Shown: in pieces, positions 42,728-51,658 of the stretch | Numbering within the stretch: the first letter of the stretch is position 1 | Layout of the letters: every line of letters starts with the position of its first letter | Translations under genes and position numbers: made by a program | The notes under the pieces: generated by a model | Told to the model about the DNA's origin: nothing | Databases searched by the model: none | What the model saw: the letters and a program-made list of their open reading frames with translations, nothing else | NCBI RefSeq assembly: GCF_018919395.1 | Contig: NZ_JAHLME010000001.1 | Location: forward strand, 186,001 to 250,000 | Length of the DNA stretch: 64,000 nucleotides | Direction: 5' to 3' | DNA from: Geomonas azotofigens | GTDB taxonomy: Bacteria; Desulfobacterota; Desulfuromonadia; Geobacterales; Geobacteraceae

Positions 42728-43492
42728 TTACTTCCCCTTCTTCTCTCCACCGTCATGCAGGTAGGCCCTGAGCTTCTGCTCGATGAAGTGGGGGTTCTCG
42801 CCGTTTTGGATGGCGATCAGCCCCTCGATGACCATCTCCTTCTGCAACAGCTCCTCCTTGAGACGGATCTTCAGCTTGGTGCCGAAGGGGATGCAGAAGA
42901 TGTTGGCGGTCATCAGGCCGTAGATGGTCGCGACGAAGGCGACGGCGATCCCCCCCCCGAGCTTGGAGGGGTCGGAAAGGTTGCTCATGACGTGGATCAG
43001 GCCGAGCACGGCGCCGATGATACCGATGGTGGGGGCGAAGCCGCCGGCGGACTCGAAGACCTCGGCGCTGTGCTTGCCGTGCGCCTCGAAGGAGCTGAGC
43101 TCGATCTCCATGGTTTCCCTGAGCTTCTGCGGGTCGATGCCGTCGACCACCAGCGAGATCCCCTTCTTGGTGAAGGAATCCTTGACCGTCTGCGCTTCCT
43201 GCTCCAGTGAGATCAGGCCGTTTCTGCGGGCCTTGGCGGCGTAGTTGATGATGTTCTTGATCACCGACTCGGGGTCTTCCTTCGGGGGCATGAAGACCTT
43301 CTTAAGGTCCTTCACCGCGGTCATCAGGATCGGCAGCGGGAAGCTGACGATGGTCGCCGCCGCGGTGCCGCCGAGGACGATGATGGCCGCCGTCGGCTGT
43401 ATCAGCGCCGACATGTGCAGCCCTTCCAGGGCCGCGCCGCCGAAGACGGCGAACAGCCCAAGGACGATTCCGATTATGGTCGATAAATCCAT
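42728..43492 (-). CDS. motA: Flagellar motor stator protein MotA
   Basis: 254 aa with four membrane segments: about 1-24 (MDLSTIIGIVLGLFAVFGGA), 29-53, about 147-168 (APTIGIIGAVLGLIHVM) and about 180-205. The cytoplasmic loop between helices 2 and 3 has the charged residues that contact FliG. It begins with a TATATGG-like start region and lies between flbD and motB. Confidence 0.95.
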   Translation of the reverse strand: MDLSTIIGIVLGLFAVFGGAALEGLHMSALIQPTAAIIVLGGTAAATIVSFPLPILMTAVKDLKKVFMPPKEDPESVIKNIINYAAKARRNGLISLEQEAQTVKDSFTKKGISLVVDGIDPQKLRETMEIELSSFEAHGKHSAEVFESAGGFAPTIGIIGAVLGLIHVMSNLSDPSKLGGGIAVAFVATIYGLMTANIFCIPFGTKLKIRLKEELLQKEMVIEGLIAIQNGENPHFIEQKLRAYLHDGGEKKGK

Positions 43493-43531
43493 ATATTTTC
43501 CTGGATCCTGGAGACGCTCCCTTGCGAGCGG

Positions 43532-43789
43532 TTAGATCCTGCAGTTGGGGTGGTAGCTTTCCGCATCCCTTTTGCGCAGGTAGCGCCGGGCCACGCTCGA
43601 CGAGGCGTGCCGGAACACGTGCGCCTTGAAGTTGACGATCCGGCTGATCACCACCCGCGCCGGCTCCAGCACCAGGTACCGGTTGCCGTTGGAAAGGGTG
43701 ATGTGCGTGTCCGGGGTCTCCGTGATGAGCTCAATCAGGTCCGGGTTCAGGTACATCTCCGTGCCGTCTCGTGTTGTCACCTTGACCAT
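43532..43789 (-). CDS. flbD: FlbD-family small flagellar protein
   Basis: 85 aa from the ATG at 43789, preceded by GAGGGGGAAGAA. The sequence MVKVTTRDGTEMYLNPDLIE and TPDTHITLSNGNRYLVLEPA is the short FlbD family (PF06289), not the NtrC-type regulator that shares the name in Caulobacter. The in-frame extension to 43873 overlaps the promoter. The C-terminal 20 residues are extended relative to the minimal family. It leads the flbD-motA-motB unit. Confidence 0.88.
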   Translation of the reverse strand: MVKVTTRDGTEMYLNPDLIELITETPDTHITLSNGNRYLVLEPARVVISRIVNFKAHVFRHASSSVARRYLRKRDAESYHPNCRI

Positions 43790-43823
43790 TTCTTCCCCCT
43801 CGGGACTGCGGCAGATAGTTTGT

Positions 43824-43850
43824 TTTTCGGATGCAGCACCGAAAGCTTTA
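43824..43850 (-). promoter_or_regulatory. Candidate sigma-28 promoter of flbD-motA-motB
   Basis: On the minus strand TAAAGCTT (43843-43850) and TCCGAAAA (43824-43831) are 11 nt apart, matching 7/8 and 6/8 of the FliA consensus. It lies between the flgL terminator and the flbD start. Confidence 0.55.
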
Positions 43851-43872
43851 GCGCTATCACCGCCCTGCGTCA

Positions 43873-43920
43873 AAAAAGAAATTGAAAAGGCCGTGCGAGC
43901 CTGGCCAGCTCACACGGCCC
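43873..43920 (-). terminator. Rho-independent terminator of the flhA-flgL operon
   Basis: GGCCGTGTGAGC and GCTCGCACGGCC (minus strand) form a 12-bp stem, with one G-T pair, followed by TTTTCAATTTCTTTTTT. It ends the 13-kb flagellar operon after flgL. Confidence 0.88.
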
Positions 43921-43947
43921 TGAGTGGCGCGGGGGTACGCGGCAACA

Positions 43948-44868
43948 CTACTTCATGTAGTCCAAAAGCGAGAGCTGGCTCAGCTTCGAGGTGGCCGACA
44001 AGGCCGCGTTGAAGGCGGTGGTCTGCTGCGAGAGCACCACGCCCGCCTTGGCGTAATCCACGTTCTGGATGTCCCCGAAGACCGTCTTCAGCGTGTTCTG
44101 GTTGTTGGCGATCATGCTCTTCATGTTGTCCAGGCGCACCAGGCGCCCGGCGACGTCGCTCTGGGCCACGGTGATCTGGTCCGCGCCCGCCTTGACGTTC
44201 TTGACCCCGTCCAGGATGCCGGCGCTGTCCTTGTTGTTGATGGCGAGGATCAGGGCGTCGATGGAGCCGAGGATGTTGACCGGCCCCTGCCCCGCGGTGG
44301 CCCCGCTCCCCACCGTCGCCGCCGGTTTGCCGCCGTACAGCAGGTCGGCGCCCGACACCGTGGTGCCCACGGTGCTGTTCGGGGCGATCTCCACCTGCGG
44401 AATGTCGGTGGTGCCGCTGAAAACGCCGGTGGAGCTGAAGGGCTGGCTGGTGGAGAAGCCGCCGAAAACGTACTGGTCGCCCAGGCGGGTGTTGCCCATG
44501 TCCATCAGCTGGCTCTTCAACTGGGTCAGGTTGGTCACCGCGCTGGCGGTGCCGGCGGCGTCCAGGGTACCGGCCACCATGTCGCCGGCGATCTTCTTCA
44601 CCTGCTGCATCAGGTCGGCCATGCTGGTCAGCGACGTGTTGGTCACGTTCAAAAGCGTCTCGGCCTTGGTGATGTTGGAGCTGTACTGGTCCCCCGAGGC
44701 GATCTGCTCCTGCAGGTCCAGAAGCTGCCTGGTGGAAAGCGGATCGTCGCTGGGGCGGTTGATGTTGTAGCCCGAGGCGATCTGTTCCTGGAGCTGGTCG
44801 ATCGCGGTGCGCCCCTGCTGCAGGTTGTAGATGGCGTTGTCGGCGCTCATGCCGGGGGTAATTCTCAT
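43948..44868 (-). CDS. flgL: Flagellar hook-filament junction protein FlgL (HAP3)
   Basis: 306 aa. N-terminal D0/D1 helices (MSADNAIYNLQQGRTAIDQL, SGYNINRPSDDP) and a matching C-terminal helix (YAKAGVVLSQQTTAFNAALS). It links the FlgK junction to the flagellin filament. It is the last gene of the operon that starts at flhA, and sits 11 nt after flgK. Confidence 0.93.
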   Translation of the reverse strand: MRITPGMSADNAIYNLQQGRTAIDQLQEQIASGYNINRPSDDPLSTRQLLDLQEQIASGDQYSSNITKAETLLNVTNTSLTSMADLMQQVKKIAGDMVAGTLDAAGTASAVTNLTQLKSQLMDMGNTRLGDQYVFGGFSTSQPFSSTGVFSGTTDIPQVEIAPNSTVGTTVSGADLLYGGKPAATVGSGATAGQGPVNILGSIDALILAINNKDSAGILDGVKNVKAGADQITVAQSDVAGRLVRLDNMKSMIANNQNTLKTVFGDIQNVDYAKAGVVLSQQTTAFNAALSATSKLSQLSLLDYMK

Positions 44869-44879
44869 GATGACGTCTC

Positions 44880-46325
44880 CTATCGGATCATGCTCAGGAT
44901 GGTATCCAACATGTCGCTCCCCGCGTTGACCACCTTGGCGGAGCCCTGGAAGGCGCGCTGGTACTTGGTCAGGTTCAACAGTTCCTCGTCCAGGGAAACC
45001 TCGGAATTTGAGGACCTGAGCGCGTTCAGCTGCTTCAGGAACGCGGCGTTCTGGGTGGTGACGTTCTGGGTCCCCTCCGTGTCGACGCCGACCTGGGAGA
45101 CCACGGAGTTATAGAAGTTGCCGAAGGTGGCGCTCCCGGTGCTGAAGGCGAAGCTGGTGCTGCCGAGGTTGGCGAGCTTGACCGCGTTCACGTTGTTGCC
45201 GCTGCTGGTCGGTATCAGGTCGTTCGCGGTCGGAAGCCCCGCCGCGATCTTCACCGCCGAGATCCCGGAGTCGAGCGCGATGCTCCCCGCGGTCACGCCG
45301 GCCGGGTCGAAGAAGTTGTTGTTGGTGGTGCCGTCCAGGGCGTACCCCGCCTTGTGCACCGTGTTCACCTGGGTGGCCACCTGGTTGGCCATCTCGTCCA
45401 ACAGGGCGCGGTACTTGGGCACGATGCTGTCGCGCACCTCCATGGTGCCGCCGAGCTTGCCGCCGACGGTGGCGCCGTCCCCGACGGTACCCACCAGGGT
45501 GTCGGTGCCGGGGGCGTTGGCCGGGGGCGGGTTGCCAAGCCCCGAGAGCATGATGTCGTTGGTCGCCGGCGAGCCGGTCGCGTTGGTGTAGAGCGTCGCG
45601 TACCTGGTGCTGGAGACCAGCTGCCCCCCGCCGGGCAGGGTGACCGAGGCGGTGTTGTCGCTGGCGATGCTGTAGCTGATGCCGCTCTGCTCCGAGAGCT
45701 TCCTGAGCAGGAGGTCGCGCTGGTCCAAAAGTTCGTTGGGGCTTCCCCCCACCGCGCTGGTGGCCATGATCTGCTGGTTCACCAGGGCGAGGTTCCTCGC
45801 GTTATCGGTCACCTCGGCGGTGATGCCGACCAGGTTGCTGTCCGCGGTTGAGGCGACCGAGGTGAGCGTGGTGTCGGCCTGGTGGAAGCTGTCCACCATG
45901 ATCTGGGACCGGGTCAGCACGGCCTGCCTCTCGGCGGCGCCGGAGGGGTTGACCGAGAGGTCCTGGAAGGCGCCGAACAGGTTGGCGACCGCGGTCCCCA
46001 GCCCGTCCGAGGTGAGCGAGTTGAAGGTGGGCTCGATCTGCTCCAGCGCCGACTGCTGCGCCAGCCCCTCCTGATAGGTGCTGTTGGCGTTGACCAGCTG
46101 CAGCTGCAGCATGTTGTCGTAGCTGCGCTGCACCGCCGCGATCTGCACCCCGGTCCCCAGGGCGAAGCCGTTGGCGGTCCCCACCGGCTTGTTCTCCATG
46201 ATCACCCGCTGCCGGGAATATCCCTCGGTGTTGACGTTGGAGATGTTCTCGCCGGTGACCTCGATGGCCAGCCGCTGCGCGGTGATGCCGGAGGAGGCTA
46301 TGTCGAAGAGGGTGTTGATGCCCAT
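44880..46325 (-). CDS. flgK: Flagellar hook-associated protein FlgK (HAP1)
   Basis: 481 aa. N-terminal rod/hook signature ITAQRLAIEVTGENISNVNT (about 14-33) and C-terminal DEELLNLTKYQRAFQGSAK plus NAGSDMLDTILSM. Ordinary length for the family. It is preceded by flgN, its chaperone, by one base pair. Confidence 0.95.
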   Translation of the reverse strand: MGINTLFDIASSGITAQRLAIEVTGENISNVNTEGYSRQRVIMENKPVGTANGFALGTGVQIAAVQRSYDNMLQLQLVNANSTYQEGLAQQSALEQIEPTFNSLTSDGLGTAVANLFGAFQDLSVNPSGAAERQAVLTRSQIMVDSFHQADTTLTSVASTADSNLVGITAEVTDNARNLALVNQQIMATSAVGGSPNELLDQRDLLLRKLSEQSGISYSIASDNTASVTLPGGGQLVSSTRYATLYTNATGSPATNDIMLSGLGNPPPANAPGTDTLVGTVGDGATVGGKLGGTMEVRDSIVPKYRALLDEMANQVATQVNTVHKAGYALDGTTNNNFFDPAGVTAGSIALDSGISAVKIAAGLPTANDLIPTSSGNNVNAVKLANLGSTSFAFSTGSATFGNFYNSVVSQVGVDTEGTQNVTTQNAAFLKQLNALRSSNSEVSLDEELLNLTKYQRAFQGSAKVVNAGSDMLDTILSMIR

Positions 46326-46326
46326 G

Positions 46327-46827
46327 CTAGATCTCCTTGCTGACGAAGCCGCTGTTACCGCGCCCGGCGTTCACGAAGGCCCCCGCCCCGCCGTAGGTCT
46401 GCCCGGGGTTGAAAAGACGGTTGAAGAAGTTAACCGAGCGCCCCACCACGTTCAGGGAATCCTCGATGAGCCTCCGGTGCAAGGCGAGCGCCCCCTGCAG
46501 CGCCTGGGCGTTGCCGGTCACCGACTGCTGCGCCTCCTTGAGCGCCTGCTTTTCCGGCGCGGACAGCCGCTCGATGATGGGCGACAGCGTGGTGTTGCCC
46601 GGCATGCCGAGATCGGTGCCGATGGCGGCGATCATCTGCTGGCACTGCTCGGAGAGCTTGGCCAGTCGCTCCATCCCCGCGCCGATCTCCTGCTGGTTCT
46701 CCTCGAGCCTCGCCATGTCCAAGGAGGACATGCACTCCTGCTCCTCCTGCAAAAGGGCCTGCATCTGGTCCAGGAGCACCCCCTTCTCGCACAGGGCCGC
46801 TATCAGTTCAACTATGCTACGATCCAT
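46327..46827 (-). CDS. flgN: FlgN-family flagellar export chaperone
   Basis: 166 aa, helical and acidic in the N-terminal half (VELIAALCEKGVLLDQMQAL), with the heptad-like pattern typical of FlgN. The C-terminal stretch ends SVNFFNRLFNPGQTYGGAGA, which fits FlgN members that bind FlgK/FlgL. It lies between flgM and flgK. Confidence 0.85.
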   Translation of the reverse strand: MDRSIVELIAALCEKGVLLDQMQALLQEEQECMSSLDMARLEENQQEIGAGMERLAKLSEQCQQMIAAIGTDLGMPGNTTLSPIIERLSAPEKQALKEAQQSVTGNAQALQGALALHRRLIEDSLNVVGRSVNFFNRLFNPGQTYGGAGAFVNAGRGNSGFVSKEI

Positions 46828-46837
46828 CGAATCCCCC

Positions 46838-47140
46838 TTAACGCGACTTGTACGCGTCCATCATCTTTTGCGCCAGGACCGACGCCTCGACGCGGTAGGC
46901 GCCGTTTTGCAGGTTCTGCTTGGCCAGCGCCACCCGGTCCATCCTCACGTCGGGCATGTCCGCCACCTCGGCCTTGAGCCTTTGCAGCTCCTTCGCCTGG
47001 GACGAGATCTCCACCCGGTCGAAGGGTATGACCCGCCCGGCCGGACGGCTCCCCTGGACCGCCTGCGTCTGCTGCGCATCGTTCCGGACCTGCTGCGAGC
47101 GGTTCAGATCGACTACGTAGGCTGAACCTTCAATCCGCAT
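46838..47140 (-). CDS. flgM: Anti-sigma-28 factor FlgM
   Basis: 100 aa. The C-terminal segment from about 42 (DRVEISSQAKELQRLKAEVA) to the end (LAQKMMDAYKSR) is the FliA-binding part. FlgM holds FliA inactive until it is exported through the finished hook. It is co-transcribed with fliA, overlaps flgJ by 11 nt and is expected to control the fliC, flbD and 8612 promoters. Confidence 0.92.
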   Translation of the reverse strand: MRIEGSAYVVDLNRSQQVRNDAQQTQAVQGSRPAGRVIPFDRVEISSQAKELQRLKAEVADMPDVRMDRVALAKQNLQNGAYRVEASVLAQKMMDAYKSR

Positions 47141-47471
47141 CCCGCACCCCCTTAGCCGGAGCCGGCGTGCCGTAGGCCCGCGAGAGCTCCCTTTCTATGG
47201 TCTGTGCCAGTCCTATGCCGCCTCCCTGCACCGCGGCGTTGGCGTACTCCTGGTCCAGCAGGGAGCGGAAGGTCTCTTCGCCCTTCCCCCCGCCGGTCAG
47301 GGTGTCCTTCCCCACCGTGTCCCGCATCGACTTCAACATCATGGCGACGAACATCGCCTCGAACTCGCGCGCCACCTTCTTGATCTGCTCAGGATTGCGT
47401 TCCTGGGCGCTCTTTTGCGCCCGCAGGTCGGTGACCGGCAGCGCGTTGTCCGGTATCGGCTTCACGTCCAT
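47130..47471 (-). CDS. flgJ: Rod-binding protein, FlgJ N-terminal type
   Basis: 113 aa. Contains only the rod-binding domain: QIKKVAREFEAMFVAMMLKS and GKGEETFRSLLDQEYANAAV. The C-terminal peptidoglycan hydrolase domain of enterobacterial FlgJ is absent, which is normal in this bacterial group. It is preceded by flgI. Confidence 0.9.
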   Translation of the reverse strand: MDVKPIPDNALPVTDLRAQKSAQERNPEQIKKVAREFEAMFVAMMLKSMRDTVGKDTLTGGGKGEETFRSLLDQEYANAAVQGGGIGLAQTIERELSRAYGTPAPAKGVRDAD

Positions 47472-47484
47472 GACCGCTCCGTCC

Positions 47485-48591
47485 CTACATCACGCTGAGT
47501 TCGGCGTTGAGCGCGCCGGCGGCCTTGATGGCCTGCATGATGCCGAGGAGGTCCCTGGGGGTGACCCCGAGGGTGTTGAGCCCGCGCACCACCTCGCCCA
47601 GGTTGGCCCCCTCCCGCACCAGCGAAAGGTTCACCTTCTCCTCGGCGATCTTCAGGTCGGTCCTCGGTACCACGGTGGTGGTTCCGGTCCTGGCGAAGGG
47701 GGCGGGCTGGGAAACCTTCGGGGTCTCCTTGACCACCACGGTCAGGTTGCCGTGGGAGACCGCCACCGTCGAGATGCGCACGTTCTCGCCCATGACGATG
47801 GTGCCGGTGCGCTCGTTCATGACCACCTTGGCCATCACGTCCGGGTTCACCTCGAGCCGCTCCAGGTCGGCCACGAATTCCACCACGCGGTTCTGGTACT
47901 CGCCCGGGATGCTGATCTGCACGCTCCCCGGGTCGGTGAGCGACGCCGAGCCCTGGAAGCGGCCGTTGATGGCGGCGGCGACGCGGGCGGCGGTGGTGAA
48001 GTCGGACTGGTGCAGGTTGAGTTTCAGGACCGGCCGGTTGGCCAGCACGTTGGGGAGCTCGCGTTCGACCAGCGCCCCTTCCGGCACGGTGCCGGCGGTG
48101 GGATGGTTCTTCACCGCCGTGGTGGCCTGGCCGCCGTAGGAGAACGAGTTGGTCAAGACCGGTCCCTGCGCCACCGCGTAGACCTGACCGTCGGCACCCT
48201 TTAGGGGAGCCAGCATCAGCGTGCCGCCGGCGAGGCTCTTGGCGTCGCCCATCGAGGAGACCAGGACGTCGAGCTTGTTCCCCTGCTTGGCGAAGGGGGG
48301 GAGCTGCGCGGTCACCATGACGGCGGCCACGTTCTTCACCGTGATGTCGCCGCGGTTCACCGTGAGTCCCAGCCGCTCCAGGGCGCCCACCAGTGACTGC
48401 ACCGGGAACTTGGTCTGGTCCGAGTCGCCGGAGCCGTTCAGGCCGACCACGAGGCCGTAGCCGATCAGCTGGTTCTCCCGCACGCCGTCGAACGCCGCGA
48501 TGTCCTTGATGCGCGCCCCCAGTGCGAACTGGGGAACGAGCAGCAGGATCAGGACCGCGAGGCAGCATTTTGAAATATGGTTAATTTTCAA
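47485..48591 (-). CDS. flgI: Flagellar P-ring protein FlgI
   Basis: 368 aa with a Sec signal peptide (MKINHISKCCLAVLILLLVP, cleavage near FALGA). Mature region begins RIKDIAAFDGVRENQLIGYG, the FlgI hallmark, and includes LVVGLNGSGDSDQTKFPVQS. Periplasmic ring around the rod; assembled with FlgA as chaperone. A second frame over the same DNA (47462-48568) is a shadow. Confidence 0.96.
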   Translation of the reverse strand: MKINHISKCCLAVLILLLVPQFALGARIKDIAAFDGVRENQLIGYGLVVGLNGSGDSDQTKFPVQSLVGALERLGLTVNRGDITVKNVAAVMVTAQLPPFAKQGNKLDVLVSSMGDAKSLAGGTLMLAPLKGADGQVYAVAQGPVLTNSFSYGGQATTAVKNHPTAGTVPEGALVERELPNVLANRPVLKLNLHQSDFTTAARVAAAINGRFQGSASLTDPGSVQISIPGEYQNRVVEFVADLERLEVNPDVMAKVVMNERTGTIVMGENVRISTVAVSHGNLTVVVKETPKVSQPAPFARTGTTTVVPRTDLKIAEEKVNLSLVREGANLGEVVRGLNTLGVTPRDLLGIMQAIKAAGALNAELSVM

Positions 48592-48669
48592 GCCTTTTCA
48601 CCTAACCCTTTTCGGCCGCCGTGTCGGGATATTGACACCAAACTGTCAATTCCGGAACTGGCGGGCCGC

Positions 48670-49371
48670 CTAGAACGGCCAGATCTTGTCCAGCGCGTTC
48701 AAGAGCCACCCCGGTTTCTGGCGGTCGGAGATGACCCCCTTGCCCGAGTACGAGATCCTGGCGTCGGCGATGAGCGCCGAGTTGATGGTGTTGTCGGCGC
48801 TGACGTCGCGTCCGCGCACCGTCCCGGTCAAGACGATGATCTGGTCCTCGTTGTTCACCTTGACGTTGCGCCTCCCCTCGATGAGCATGTTGCCGTTGGG
48901 GATCACGTCCACCACCTTGGCGGAGATGGTGGCCTGCAGGGTCTCCTGGCGCGAGGTGGAGCCGGCGCCGTCGAACTTGGAGCCGTAGCTCGCGCTCAGC
49001 ATGTTGGCGAGGTCGGCCCAGCTCTTGATCGGCGTCTTCTCAAGTCCCAAAAGCTTCGGAATGCCGCCGCTGATCGAGGAGTCGCGCGAGGTCCCGGTGG
49101 CGGCCTTCTTGCTGGCGCTGGCGTTCTCGGAGATCACCACGGTGATGATGTCGCCCCGTCTTCTCGCCTTCATGTCCTCGGCGAGCCCGGTCGAGGAGGC
49201 CTGCCAGAGCGAGCCGTTGTTGTAGTTCACCTGCGGCGCCGGGATCTGCTCGTCGAAGGTCGGGGTCACCACCTCGGCGCTTTGGTGCGCGCAGGCCGAA
49301 AGCCATAACAGCGGCAGGCACAGTGCCGCCGCCTTCACCATCTTCAAGCTGTCGCTTCTTTCGCGGTCCAT
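48670..49371 (-). CDS. flgH: Flagellar L-ring lipoprotein FlgH
   Basis: 233 aa from the ATG at 49371, which overlaps the flgA stop (TGATG). N-terminal signal with lipobox LPLLWLSAC, so lipid-anchored in the outer membrane. Conserved segments are ARRRGDIITVVISENASASK and NGNMLIEGRRNVKVNNEDQI. Between it and flgI is a 78-nt gap with no promoter of clear type. Confidence 0.94.
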   Translation of the reverse strand: MDRERSDSLKMVKAAALCLPLLWLSACAHQSAEVVTPTFDEQIPAPQVNYNNGSLWQASSTGLAEDMKARRRGDIITVVISENASASKKAATGTSRDSSISGGIPKLLGLEKTPIKSWADLANMLSASYGSKFDGAGSTSRQETLQATISAKVVDVIPNGNMLIEGRRNVKVNNEDQIIVLTGTVRGRDVSADNTINSALIADARISYSGKGVISDRQKPGWLLNALDKIWPF

Positions 49372-50090
49372 CAAAAATCCACCTTTACCGTGGTCGCGTC
49401 CACCACCCGCGCCGCGATCTCCTTCTGCGAGGAGAGGTTCTGCACCGTGATCAGGTCGCCCGAGGCACCGGACCCCTTGGCCCGCCCGGTCGCGGTGATG
49501 CGCACCACGTCGTTCTCGGCCACGATGGTCACCACCTGGCCGCTCTTGACGATGGGCACCTTCTCCAGATTGTCCTTTCTGATCGGGGCGTTGGCGCGCA
49601 GGGTGCTCTTGACCCTCAGCCCGACCGCCTCGTCGATGTTGTTGAAATAACGCCCCTGCACCTGGGCCAGGTCACGCTTGACGATGGCGAGGTCGGAGGA
49701 GGTCAGCACCTCGCCCCGCTCCAGGGTGCGCGCGGCCACCACCATCTCGGCCAGCGCCTCGACCTCGACCAGCACGGTCTGGTTCTTCTTCACCTGGTCG
49801 TCGACCCGCACCACGAGGGCCACCGACGCCGGCCCGTACCCTTCCCAGCGGTCCGGGGCCACCACGTCGAAGGTCACCCTGCCGGCGGGGAGCTTCAAGT
49901 CCCCCTGGTAGTTGATCTTCTTCACGGTGATGTCGGCGTTCAAGGGAGCCGCCTTCTGGACCAGGTACTCCTTGATGGCCGCCTTGACGGTCGCTTCGCT
50001 CACCACGTTGACCGCGGCGGGGCCCGCCGCCCGGGCGAAGCCGGAGAGGGGCAGGACCAGGAGCGCGACAGCCAGCAAAAACGCTCGCAT
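49371..50090 (-). CDS. flgA: Flagella basal body P-ring formation protein FlgA
   Basis: 239 aa with a signal peptide (MRAFLLAVALLVLPLSGFAR). The C-terminal SAF/FlgA region has TLERGEVLTSSDLAIVKRDL (about 137-156) and GRAKGSGASGDLITVQNLSS near the end. Periplasmic chaperone for FlgI. It follows flgG after 6 nt and overlaps flgH. Confidence 0.93.
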   Translation of the reverse strand: MRAFLLAVALLVLPLSGFARAAGPAAVNVVSEATVKAAIKEYLVQKAAPLNADITVKKINYQGDLKLPAGRVTFDVVAPDRWEGYGPASVALVVRVDDQVKKNQTVLVEVEALAEMVVAARTLERGEVLTSSDLAIVKRDLAQVQGRYFNNIDEAVGLRVKSTLRANAPIRKDNLEKVPIVKSGQVVTIVAENDVVRITATGRAKGSGASGDLITVQNLSSQKEIAARVVDATTVKVDF

Positions 50091-50096
50091 CAGGAG

Positions 50097-50885
50097 TTAC
50101 CTCTTGAGCGCAGCGGCTTGCTGCAGCATGTCGTCCGAGGCCTGGATCGCCTTGGAGTTGATCTCGTAGGCGCGCTGGGAGACGATCATGCTCACCATCT
50201 CCTCCATGACGCTCACGTTGCTCTGCTCGATGTACCCCTGCTCCAGGGTCCCCAGGCCGTTCTGGCCGGCGGTGCCGGTCGTGGCGTTGCCCGAGGAATC
50301 GGTGGGGAGGAAGAGGTTCTTGCCGATGGCGTTCAGGCCGGCGGGGTTGGTGAAGGAGGCGAGTTGGATGGTCCCGACCGTGGTCGCCGCGGTCTGTCCC
50401 GCCTGCTGCACCGACACGGTGCCGTCGGAGCCGATGTTGATGCTGGTGGCGTTGCTGGGAATCACGATTTCCGGCAGGATCGGCTGGCCGTCCGAGGTTA
50501 CCACCCTCCCCTGGCCGTCCTTCTTGAGCGATCCGGCGCGGGTGTAGGCGGTGGTGCCGTCGGACTGCTGCACCTGGAGGAAGCCGTCCCCCTCGATCGC
50601 CATGTCGAGTTCGTTGCCGGTGTGCACCATGGTCCCGGTGGTGAAGATCTTGCTCACCGCGCCCGGGCGGACGCCGAGGCCGACCTGGATGCCGGTCGGG
50701 ATGGTGGTGGTGTTGGTGGCCGGGGCGCCGGTGGTCTTCTCGGTCTGGTACATGAGGTCCTGGAAGTCGGCGCGGCTTTTCTTGAAGCCGGTGGTGCTGG
50801 AGTTGGCCAGGTTGTTGGCCACCACGTCTATGTTGAGCTGCTGAGCCTGCATCCCGGATGCGGCGGTCCAAAGTGCTCTGATCAT
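50097..50885 (-). CDS. flgG: Flagellar distal rod protein FlgG
   Basis: 262 aa. N-terminal [20 protein letters not shown] then [20 protein letters not shown], and C-terminal [20 protein letters not shown], as in FlgG. Length matches. It is downstream of flgF in the same operon. Confidence 0.96.
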   Translation of the reverse strand: MIRALWTAASGMQAQQLNIDVVANNLANSSTTGFKKSRADFQDLMYQTEKTTGAPATNTTTIPTGIQVGLGVRPGAVSKIFTTGTMVHTGNELDMAIEGDGFLQVQQSDGTTAYTRAGSLKKDGQGRVVTSDGQPILPEIVIPSNATSINIGSDGTVSVQQAGQTAATTVGTIQLASFTNPAGLNAIGKNLFLPTDSSGNATTGTAGQNGLGTLEQGYIEQSNVSVMEEMVSMIVSQRAYEINSKAIQASDDMLQQAAALKR

Positions 50886-50931
50886 GTGAATCTCCTCAAC
50901 GGCTTGACTGCCGTTCCATGTTCTAAGGGGG

Positions 50932-51648
50932 CTAGATTTTACCCAAGTCGTTGGCGGCGCGGGAGGTCAGGTCGTCGTAGGTCTTGACCGCCTTGGCGCA
51001 GATCTCGAAGTACCGGCTCGCCTCGATCAGGCGCGACATCTCCACCACCGCCTTGACGTTGGAGGTCTCCAGGTACCCCTGCTTGATGCCGGCCGTGGAG
51101 GCGGTGGTCGCGGCGTTGGGGTCGGCCGGCTGGAACAGCCCGTTGCCCAGCTTGTTCATGGCGTACGGCTTGGCGAAGTCCACCGCGCTGATGGTCCCCA
51201 CCGCGTTGCCGTTCACGCTCACCTGCCCGCCGGAGCCGATCTCGACCTTGCCGCTGGCGGGAACCGTGATGGGGCCGCCGCTTCCCTGCACCTCGTAGCC
51301 GTCCGCGGTGACCAGGCGGCCGTTCCCGGTCAGGTGGAAGTTCCCCTGGCGGGTGTAGGCGGTCCCCTGCGGGGTGCTCACCGCGAAGAAGCCGTCACCT
51401 TCCAGCGCCAGGTCGAGGCTGTTGTCGGTGCGCTGCAAGGCTCCCGCCGAGAAGTCGGTCGAGTAGCGGTCGTTGCTGAACACCGGCCCCTGTGTCGAGT
51501 TTTTGACATTGGCCAGCACGCTCTCGAACTGGATCTGGTCCGCCTTGAAGCCGGTGGTGCTGGCGTTGGCCAGGTTGTTGGAGATCACGTCCAGCCTGCG
51601 CTGCGCGGAAAGGTTGCCGGTCAAGGCCGCGTACATCCCTGCGTTCAT
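50932..51648 (-). CDS. flgF: Flagellar proximal rod protein FlgF
   Basis: 238 aa. [40 protein letters not shown] and C-terminal [20 protein letters not shown] mark a FlgF/FlgG family rod protein; position before flgG and lesser length favour FlgF. It starts 10 nt after the fliA stop. Confidence 0.92.
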   Translation of the reverse strand: MNAGMYAALTGNLSAQRRLDVISNNLANASTTGFKADQIQFESVLANVKNSTQGPVFSNDRYSTDFSAGALQRTDNSLDLALEGDGFFAVSTPQGTAYTRQGNFHLTGNGRLVTADGYEVQGSGGPITVPASGKVEIGSGGQVSVNGNAVGTISAVDFAKPYAMNKLGNGLFQPADPNAATTASTAGIKQGYLETSNVKAVVEMSRLIEASRYFEICAKAVKTYDDLTSRAANDLGKI

Positions 51649-51658
51649 GCTTGTCCCC

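Noticed and set aside
43532-43789. NtrC-type sigma-54 activator FlbD
   Set aside because: The protein is only 85 aa and lacks AAA+ and DNA-binding domains; it is the small FlbD family.
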